Positions 58,482 to 64,000 of a stretch of 64,000 bases of DNA are shown here, in pieces. The position numbers and the translations under genes are program-made. The DNA is taken from positions 1 through 64,000 of the forward strand of contig DDJC01000049.1 in the NCBI GenBank assembly GCA_002339015.1, given 5' to 3'. Each line of letters begins with the position of its first letter. The first letter of the stretch is position 1. Under the pieces are notes generated by a model, which ran no database searches, had not been told where the DNA came from, and saw only the letters and a list, made by a program, of their open reading frames with translations. This DNA comes from Burkholderiales bacterium UBA1834 (GTDB lineage: Bacteria; Pseudomonadota; Gammaproteobacteria; Burkholderiales; Burkholderiaceae_C).

Positions 58482-60101
58482 ATGAACATCCGCAACATCC
58501 GCATCGGACAACGCCTGACCATCGGCTTCGGCCTGGTCATCGCCCTGCTCGTACTGCTGGCCGGCCTGGCGCTGATGCGCATCCAGAGCCTCAGCGCTGA
58601 AGTGGGATCGCTCACGCAGAACACTTATCCGCGCACCGTGGTGGCCAACAACATGAAGGCCGACCTCAACGAGATGTCGCGCAGCATGCTGAGCATCCTG
58701 GTGATGACCGACGACGGACAGATCAAGGGCGAGCTGGCCAACATCGAAAAGTACAACAAGATCCACGAGGCCAACGTGGCCAAGTTGCAGCAGCTGATCA
58801 CGGACGCCGAGGGCCAGGAACTGCTCAAGAAGATGGAAGAGCTGCGCGCCAAGGCGCTCAAGGGGCAGACTTCCTTCGTCAAGCTCATCAACGAGAACCT
58901 CAAGGAAGACGCGATGACGAAGTTCCTGTTCTCGGTGCGATCGGCCCAGACCAAGTACTTCGAATCGCTGGACACGCTGATCGAGCAGCAGAACCGCAGC
59001 ATGGAGCAGGCCGGCGAGCAATCGACCACGCAGGCCCGCGCCACCATGGCCTTCATCCTGGGGCTGGCCGTGGCGGCCGCGCTGATCAGCGTGATCGTGG
59101 CCCTGCTGGCCACCCGCAGCATCACGCTGCCGCTGAACCGCGCCGTGAAGATCGCGCAGCAGGTGGCCAAGGGCGACCTGACCAGCACCATCGTCACGCG
59201 CAGCCAGGACGAAACCGGCCAGCTGATGCAGGCGCTGGACCACATGAACCGCAGCCTGCAGGGCATCGTGGGCAATGTGCGCCAGGGCACGGAGATGATC
59301 GCGTCGGCCTCCACCCAGATCGCCTCGGGCAACTCGGATTTGTCGATCCGCACCGAGCAGCAGGCCGCCTCGCTGCAGCAGACCTCGGGCGCCGTGACCG
59401 AGCTGACCCGCATCGTGCGTCAGAACGCCGACAACGCCAGCCAGGCCAACCACCTGGCCAGCGAGGCCTCCACCATCGCCACCGAAGGCGGCGAGGTCGT
59501 CTCGCGCGTGGTGGACACCATGGGCTCGATCGATGCGTCGTCGCGCAAGATCGTCGACATCATCGGGGTGATCGACGGCATCGCCTTCCAGACCAACATC
59601 CTGGCGCTGAACGCGGCCGTGGAAGCCGCCCGCGCCGGCGAACAGGGCCGTGGCTTTGCCGTGGTGGCCGGCGAGGTGCGCACCCTGGCGCAGCGCTCGG
59701 CCCTGGCCGCCAAGGAGATCAAGACGCTGATCAACGAGTCGGTCGAGAAGGTGGAGCTGGGCAGCCAGCTGGTCACCAAGGCCGGCAGCACCATGCAGAA
59801 CGTGGTCTCCAGCGTGCAGCGCGTCAGCCAGATCATCGGTGAGATCACCGAGGCCAGCCGCTCTCAGAGCGACGGCATCGAGGCCGTGAACCGCAGCATC
59901 TTGCAGATGGACAGCGTGACGCAGCAGAACGCCGCCCTGGTGGAGCAGGCCGCCGCTGCCGCCGAATCCATGCAGAACCAGGCTGCGGGCCTGGCGCAGG
60001 TGGTGAGCGTGTTCAAGCTGGAGCCCAGCCTTGAGGCGCCTCACGATGCCAGCGGGTACGACAGCGGACCGGGGCCTCGGCTGCAGGCCCTCCCGGCCTG
60101 A
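58482..60101 (+). CDS. Methyl-accepting chemotaxis protein
   Basis: A 539-residue chemoreceptor. TM1 (about 11-31), a four-helix-bundle periplasmic sensor (about 35-185), TM2 (about 190-212), HAMP (RSITLPLNRAVKIAQQVAKGDLT) and a signalling domain with hairpin tip IDGIAFQTNILALNAAVEAARAGEQGRGFAVVAGEVRTLAQRSA. It lacks the C-terminal NWETF-type pentapeptide, so it relies on other receptors or works without tethered CheR. Ligand unknown. Single gene behind a FliA-like promoter. Confidence 0.95.
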   Translation: MNIRNIRIGQRLTIGFGLVIALLVLLAGLALMRIQSLSAEVGSLTQNTYPRTVVANNMKADLNEMSRSMLSILVMTDDGQIKGELANIEKYNKIHEANVAKLQQLITDAEGQELLKKMEELRAKALKGQTSFVKLINENLKEDAMTKFLFSVRSAQTKYFESLDTLIEQQNRSMEQAGEQSTTQARATMAFILGLAVAAALISVIVALLATRSITLPLNRAVKIAQQVAKGDLTSTIVTRSQDETGQLMQALDHMNRSLQGIVGNVRQGTEMIASASTQIASGNSDLSIRTEQQAASLQQTSGAVTELTRIVRQNADNASQANHLASEASTIATEGGEVVSRVVDTMGSIDASSRKIVDIIGVIDGIAFQTNILALNAAVEAARAGEQGRGFAVVAGEVRTLAQRSALAAKEIKTLINESVEKVELGSQLVTKAGSTMQNVVSSVQRVSQIIGEITEASRSQSDGIEAVNRSILQMDSVTQQNAALVEQAAAAAESMQNQAAGLAQVVSVFKLEPSLEAPHDASGYDSGPGPRLQALPA

Positions 60102-60287
60102 CGGTGTGCCTGGCAGCCAGGCCTGTTCATGCAGGGCAAACCCCAAGTGGGGAAATGCCCAAGGCTGTCCTCCGATTCAGCAAGCATCACGTTTAATACG
60201 CATGCACTCAGGGCAACCCGACATGGGGCGCCCGCCATCGGGCCAGGCATGGCCCGTTTCCCCGGACCACACACACAAGGACAAACC

Positions 60288-60872
60288 ATGAAACGCTTCA
60301 CCCTTTCCGTTCTGACCGCTGCGGCCCTGGCCCTGGGCGCCGCCCTGCCCGCCCAGGCGGTCGAGGTCAACGGCGTCAAGCTGGAAGACAGCATGACGGT
60401 CACCGGCAAGAACCTGGTGCTCAACGGTGCCGGCACCCGCGTCAAGGCCATCTTCAAGGTCTACGTGCTGGGCCTGTACCTGCCCGAGAAGAAGAACACC
60501 ACCGACGCCATCCTGGCCCTGCAAGGCCCCAAGCGTTTCAAGATCGTGATGCTGCGCGACCTGAGCGGTGAAGACTTCGGCGAAGCCTTCCTGACCGGCA
60601 TCAACAAGAACCTGGACAAGGACGAAAAGGCCAAGTTCGTGAACCAGCTGGTGAAGCTGGGTGACCTGTTCCAGGAGGTGGGCGGCCTCAAGAAGGGCGA
60701 CACCATCCTGGGTGACTGGAACGGCAGCAACACCGTGTTCCAGGTCAATGGCAAGACCGTGGGCAGCCCCTTGCCCGACCCGGCCTTCTACAACGCCATC
60801 CTGAAGATCTGGCTGGGTGCCAACCCCGCCGACAACTCGCTCAAGCCCGCGCTGCTGGGCGAAGCCAAGTAA
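60288..60872 (+). CDS. Exported chalcone-isomerase-like protein
   Basis: A 194-residue protein with a Sec signal (LTAAALALGAALPAQA, cut about residue 25). The chalcone-isomerase-like domain has LNGAGTRVKAIFKVYVLGLYLPEK, ALQGPKRFKIVMLRDLSGEDF and VGSPLPDPAFYNAILKIWLG. Bacterial members usually lack chalcone isomerase activity; a periplasmic lipid- or fatty-acid-binding role is possible. AAGGAC precedes the ATG. Followed by a strong terminator. Confidence 0.9.
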   Translation: MKRFTLSVLTAAALALGAALPAQAVEVNGVKLEDSMTVTGKNLVLNGAGTRVKAIFKVYVLGLYLPEKKNTTDAILALQGPKRFKIVMLRDLSGEDFGEAFLTGINKNLDKDEKAKFVNQLVKLGDLFQEVGGLKKGDTILGDWNGSNTVFQVNGKTVGSPLPDPAFYNAILKIWLGANPADNSLKPALLGEAK

Positions 60873-60927
60873 GCGCCCCATTGAGGCCTGCGCGCTGCCT
60901 GCAACGCCATCAGCGCGCGGTTTCACA

Positions 60928-60968
60928 CGGCCCCGGACTGTTTCACGACAGCCGGGGCCGATTGCTTT
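60928..60968 (+). terminator. Rho-independent terminator of the chalcone-isomerase-like gene
   Basis: CGGCCCCGG (60928-60936) pairs with CCGGGGCCG (60952-60960); an inner CTGT/ACAG extends it. It is followed by ATTGCTTTCT. It lies just before the SRP RNA. Confidence 0.82.
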
Positions 60969-60991
60969 CTGCAGGGCCCTGCGTCATGCCC

Positions 60992-60997
60992 TACAAT
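60992..60997 (+). promoter_or_regulatory. -10 box of the SRP RNA gene
   Basis: TACAAT lies about six nt before the first paired base of the RNA. No clear -35 was found. Confidence 0.6.
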
Positions 60998-61000
60998 CAC

Positions 61001-61104
61001 GGGTGACGGGCCTCCCCGCATGGGGGCGCGGCCAACCGGGTCAGGTCGGGAACGAAGCAGCCCTAACCGTTTGCCACCAGTGCCGGGGTTCAGGCTCGTC
61101 ACCC
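61001..61104 (+). ncRNA. ffs: Small bacterial signal recognition particle RNA (4.5S)
   Basis: The Ffh-binding core GGTCAGGTCGGGAACGAAGCAGCC-like sequence (61039-61062) has the GGAA tetraloop, both internal loops (TCAGG and AGCAG) and is closed by a long stem. The ends GGGTGACG (61001-61008) and CGTCACCC (61097-61104) pair perfectly, giving a hairpin of about 104 nt. The RNA works with Ffh in cotranslational targeting of membrane proteins. End positions are exact to a few bases. Confidence 0.93.
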
Positions 61105-61227
61105 TCATTCACAGATGATGCCCCACGCCTTGCGCTGGGTAGCCGCACCAGGGGGCACCAGGGACCTCAAGGTCCGACCGCCCCGGGCAGCATCCCGCGC
61201 GCGCCAAGTCGGGCACACAAGGTTTCC

Positions 61228-62361
61228 ATGGCATCGACCCCCGCGCAGCTTTCGCCCACCACCGGATCCGGCACCACTGCGGCCAGCATCACCGTGCCCA
61301 TCGACCTGGGCGACCGCAGCTACGACATCCTGATCGGTGAGGGCCTGCTCGATGAGCCCGCCACCTACGCCGGGCTGCCCAAGTCCTCCACCGCGCTGAT
61401 CGTCACCAACACCACGGTGGGGCCGCTGTACGCCGCGCGCCTGCAAAAGGCCCTGGCCGGCCACCACAAGAAGGTGCTGATCACCGAGCTGCCCGATGGC
61501 GAGCAGTACAAGGACTGGCCCGCGCTCAACCAGATCTTCACCGAACTGCTGGAGCAGGCCGCTGACCGCAAGACCGTGCTGTACGCCCTGGGCGGCGGCG
61601 TGGTGGGCGACATGACCGGCTTTGCCGCCGCCTGCTACATGCGCGGCGTGCCCTTCGTGCAGGTGCCGACCACGCTGCTGGCGCAGGTCGATTCCAGCGT
61701 GGGGGGCAAGACCGCCATCAACCACCCGGCCGGCAAGAACATGATCGGGGCCTTCTACCAGCCCCAACGTGTGGTCTGCGACCTGGTCACGCTGGACACC
61801 CTGCCCCAGCCCGAACTGCTGGCCGGCCTGGCCGAGGTGATCAAGTACGGCCCCATCGCAGACGCCGAGTTCCTGACCTGGCTGGAAGCCAACATGGACG
61901 CGCTGCTGGCACGTGACCGCACCGCGCTGCGCCACGCCATCCGCCGTTCGTGCGAGATCAAGGCCTGGGTGGTGGGCCAGGACGAGAAGGAATCGAACCT
62001 GCGCGCCATCCTCAACTACGGCCACACCTTCGGCCACGCGATCGAGGCCGGCATGGGCTACGGCGCCTGGCTGCACGGCGAGGCCGTGGGCTGCGGCATG
62101 GTGATGGCGGCTGACTTGTCTGCCCGCCTGGGCCTGATCGACGAGGCCACCTCACGCCGCATCCGCGCGCTGATCGAGCGCACCGGTCTGCCCGTGCGCG
62201 GCCCGGCCCTGGGTGCCGACCGCTACATCGAGCTGATGCAGGTCGACAAGAAGGCAGAGGCCGGCGAGATCCGCTTCGTGGTCATCGGCCCGCTGGGCCA
62301 GGCCAGCATGCGGCCCGCGCCTGACAACGTGGTGCGCGATGTGATCGCGTCCCATACCTGA
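61228..62361 (+). CDS. aroB: 3-dehydroquinate synthase
   Basis: A 377-residue NAD- and metal-dependent enzyme of the shikimate pathway that cyclises DAHP to dehydroquinate. It has ELPDGEQYKDW, the NAD motif ALGGGVVGDMTGFAAACYMRG, QVPTTLLAQVDSSVGGKTAINHPAGKNMIG, LAGLAEVIKYG, and the metal His in LNYGHTFGHAIE and LHGEAV. ATG 61228 is chosen because the frame upstream overlaps the SRP RNA; about 20 residues of extra N-terminus precede the core. It lies 18 nt before dgt. Confidence 0.97.
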   Translation: MASTPAQLSPTTGSGTTAASITVPIDLGDRSYDILIGEGLLDEPATYAGLPKSSTALIVTNTTVGPLYAARLQKALAGHHKKVLITELPDGEQYKDWPALNQIFTELLEQAADRKTVLYALGGGVVGDMTGFAAACYMRGVPFVQVPTTLLAQVDSSVGGKTAINHPAGKNMIGAFYQPQRVVCDLVTLDTLPQPELLAGLAEVIKYGPIADAEFLTWLEANMDALLARDRTALRHAIRRSCEIKAWVVGQDEKESNLRAILNYGHTFGHAIEAGMGYGAWLHGEAVGCGMVMAADLSARLGLIDEATSRRIRALIERTGLPVRGPALGADRYIELMQVDKKAEAGEIRFVVIGPLGQASMRPAPDNVVRDVIASHT

Positions 62362-62379
62362 CCAGACCCGCGCACCGCC

Positions 62380-63507
62380 ATGTGGCTCGCCCCCTATGCC
62401 AGTCATCCTGAAAGGACGCGGGGACGCCGCCATGCGGAGCCGGCCGCCCCCACCCGCAGCGACTTCCAGCGCGACCGCGACCGCATCGTGCACAGCACGG
62501 CGTTTCGCCGTCTGGTCTACAAGACGCAGGTGTTCCTCAACCATGAAGGCGATCTTTTCCGCACGCGCCTCACGCACTCGCTGGAAGTGGCACAGTTGGG
62601 CCGCTCCATCGCCCGCTCGCTGGGTCTGAACGAGGACCTTGTCGAGGCCATCGCGCTGGCGCATGACCTGGGGCACACCCCTTTCGGCCACGCGGGGCAG
62701 GACACGCTCAACGAATGCATGGCCGGCCACGGGGGCTTCGAACACAATCTGCAATCGTTGCGCGTGATCGACGCGCTGGAAGAACGCTATCCGGCCTACG
62801 ACGGCCTGAACCTGACCTTCGAAACCCGCGAAGGCGTGCTCAAACACTGCTCGCGTCGCAATGCCGAGCTGCTGGAGGCGCAGGAGCCGGGCGGCGTGGG
62901 GCGCCGCTTCATCGAGGGCACGCAGCCCAGCCTGGAAGCCCAGTTGTGCAACCTGGCCGACGAGATCGCCTACAACGCCCATGACATCGACGATGGCGTG
63001 CGCTCCGGCCTGGTCACGCTGGAGCAGTTCGAGGCCGTGCCCCTGTTCGTGCACTTCCGGGACGAGACCCTGCGCGAGTACCCCGAGGTGCGCGGCCGGC
63101 GCCTGCTGTTCGATACGATCCGGCGCATGCTGTCACAGCAGGTCTACGACGTGATCGACGCCACGCGTGCATCGATCGCCGAGCACATGCCTGTCAATGC
63201 CGACCAGGCCAGGCGTTGCCCGCCCCTGGTGCGCTTCAGCCCCGGCATGCGCGAGGCCAGCACCCAGCTCAAGCGCTTCCTGTTCAAGGAGCTCTACCGC
63301 CACCCCCAGGTCAACGAGACCACCGTGCGCGCCAAGCAGGTGATCAGCGAGCTGTTCGCGGCCTATGTGGCACAGCCGGGTGAAATGCAGGCAGGCTTTG
63401 CCGAGCGCGAGGACCTGCACAAGGCCGTGGCCGACTACATCGCCGGCATGACCGACCGTTTCGCGTTGCGCGAGCACGAACGGCTGACCGGACAGCGCCT
63501 GTTCTGA
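62380..63507 (+). CDS. dgt: Deoxyguanosinetriphosphate triphosphohydrolase-like protein
   Basis: A 375-residue HD-domain phosphohydrolase that cuts dNTPs to nucleoside and triphosphate. Metal ligands are in LTHSLEVAQ (His), AHDLGHTPFGHAG (His-Asp) and DEIAYNAHDIDDG (Asp). FQRDRDRIVHSTAFRRLVYKTQVF is the typical start. It belongs to the type 2 (non-E. coli-length) subfamily. Probably cotranscribed with aroB. Confidence 0.94.
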   Translation: MWLAPYASHPERTRGRRHAEPAAPTRSDFQRDRDRIVHSTAFRRLVYKTQVFLNHEGDLFRTRLTHSLEVAQLGRSIARSLGLNEDLVEAIALAHDLGHTPFGHAGQDTLNECMAGHGGFEHNLQSLRVIDALEERYPAYDGLNLTFETREGVLKHCSRRNAELLEAQEPGGVGRRFIEGTQPSLEAQLCNLADEIAYNAHDIDDGVRSGLVTLEQFEAVPLFVHFRDETLREYPEVRGRRLLFDTIRRMLSQQVYDVIDATRASIAEHMPVNADQARRCPPLVRFSPGMREASTQLKRFLFKELYRHPQVNETTVRAKQVISELFAAYVAQPGEMQAGFAEREDLHKAVADYIAGMTDRFALREHERLTGQRLF

Positions 63508-63517
63508 GCCTCTACGG

Positions 63518-63534
63518 CTGGCGGCATTCGCCAG
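63518..63534. terminator. Short hairpin between convergent genes
   Basis: CTGGCG-GCATT-CGCCAG is a perfect 6-bp stem in the 30-nt gap between dgt and the partial methyltransferase-like gene. No U-tract; weak evidence as a terminator. Confidence 0.35.
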
Positions 63535-63537
63535 GCT

Positions 63538-64000
63538 TCAGCGCGCTGGCGTGATCTCGCAGACGCCCTTGCTGAAGCTCAACGCCTGGGCCCGCAGCTC
63601 CGGCGCGGCCTCAAGCCAGCGGCGCACGATCTCCTGCTCTTCGTCGCGCTCATGGTCATCCAGGTAGACGTGGAAACCTTCGGACGCGAGATGCGCAGCC
63701 ACGGCCGGCAGGGCTGGCAGTCGGGCCAGATGGCAGGTGCGGGCCGGCGGGCCATCGACGATCACCACATCGAACACATCGGCCTGCGTCAGGAAGGACA
63801 TGTCGTAGAACAAGCCAGGCTGGCCCATGAACTCGGTCTCGACCAGTGGTGTGGCGACCACCTGCGCGTGGGTGCTCAGACCGTGTCTGTCGAACTCACC
63901 CTGCGTGCGTGTGGCCCAGGCCGGATCATGCTCGACGCAGACCAGGCGGCCGCCACGGTCAGCCACCAGCCGGGCCAGCATCTTGGAGCCCCTGCCTGAA
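63538..64000 (-). CDS. Methyltransferase-like protein, 5' end beyond window
   Basis: The visible C-terminal 150 or so residues start with SGRGSKMLARLVADRGGRLVCVEHDPAWA, a Rossmann SAM-binding turn with the acidic Glu-His-Asp, then VFDVVIVDGPPARTCHLARLPALP. This fits a class I SAM-dependent methyltransferase of the kind with a DVVIVDGPP motif. The frame is open at the right edge, so the true start lies outside; the first in-frame ATG (63981) sits inside the motif. Substrate unknown. Convergent with dgt. Confidence 0.68.
   Translation of the reverse strand, partial: SGRGSKMLARLVADRGGRLVCVEHDPAWATRTQGEFDRHGLSTHAQVVATPLVETEFMGQPGLFYDMSFLTQADVFDVVIVDGPPARTCHLARLPALPAVAAHLASEGFHVYLDDHERDEEQEIVRRWLEAAPELRAQALSFSKGVCEITPAR

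Noticed and set aside
60817..61227. Upstream extension of the aroB frame
   Set aside because: It crosses the terminator and the SRP RNA gene and has no AroB homology; the real start is near 61228.

Overview
The window is a contiguous stretch of GC-rich, gene-dense chromosome from a betaproteobacterium. Order Burkholderiales is likely, of the Comamonadaceae/Aquabacterium/Leptothrix kind. This rests on the protein families (RlmJ, TrhO, GluQRS, Orn, CobD/CbiB-like, chalcone-isomerase-like), the codon usage and the rpsP-rimM-trmD-rplS order, not on a database search. No rRNA, tRNA, CRISPR array, phage or insertion sequence was seen. One RNA gene, the small bacterial SRP RNA, lies just upstream of aroB.

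Layout. 1-2.1 kb: argG (cut by the left edge) and a glycine-zipper envelope protein. 2.2-21.8 kb: two tandem giant genes (2950 and 3503 residues). Both begin with an LEPR-XLL motif and a DUF4347 domain and end in the same hydrophobic/tryptophan motif plus acidic tail, but carry mostly different repeat-rich middles: 14 cadherin-like repeats in the first; a beta-helix, a propeller-like region and 14 Ig-like repeats in the second. 21.8-32.4 kb: an SOS-controlled radical SAM gene, a lipoprotein phosphoesterase, replicative dnaE, and a coupled DUF1800/DUF1501 pair. 32.4-43.6 kb: trhO; a TetR-controlled cassette (Baeyer-Villiger monooxygenase, esterase, SDR, membrane-anchored hydrolase, phosphopantetheinyl transferase); an FMN reductase; rlmJ; a divergent pirin/LysR pair; and gluQ. 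43.7-53.4 kb: cupin, two-component system, orn, M48 protease, phhB-rsgA, a second TetR with a perfect operator facing two hotdog-fold genes, a CobD-like protein and a CoA-type Nudix hydrolase. 53.4-64 kb: the rpsP-rimM-trmD-rplS operon, TM2 and DUF486 membrane proteins, a divergent PurM paralogue, a chemoreceptor with a sigma-28-like promoter, a chalcone-isomerase-like protein, SRP RNA, aroB, dgt and a partial methyltransferase-like gene.

Most of the window is ordinary housekeeping chromosome. The accessory and least understood part is the pair of giant genes. Their shared ends suggest one export or anchoring route. DUF4347 in both copies keeps a Ser-His-Gly and a Tyr-Gly-Cys motif exactly 43 residues apart, which resembles a clan-CD (caspase/CHAT-like) cysteine peptidase core. 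Regulatory sites that can be read directly include a LexA box inside a sigma-70 promoter, two TetR operator regions, several terminators, and a group of seven genes whose -10-like hexamer lies 6-8 nt before the start codon, suggesting leaderless mRNAs.
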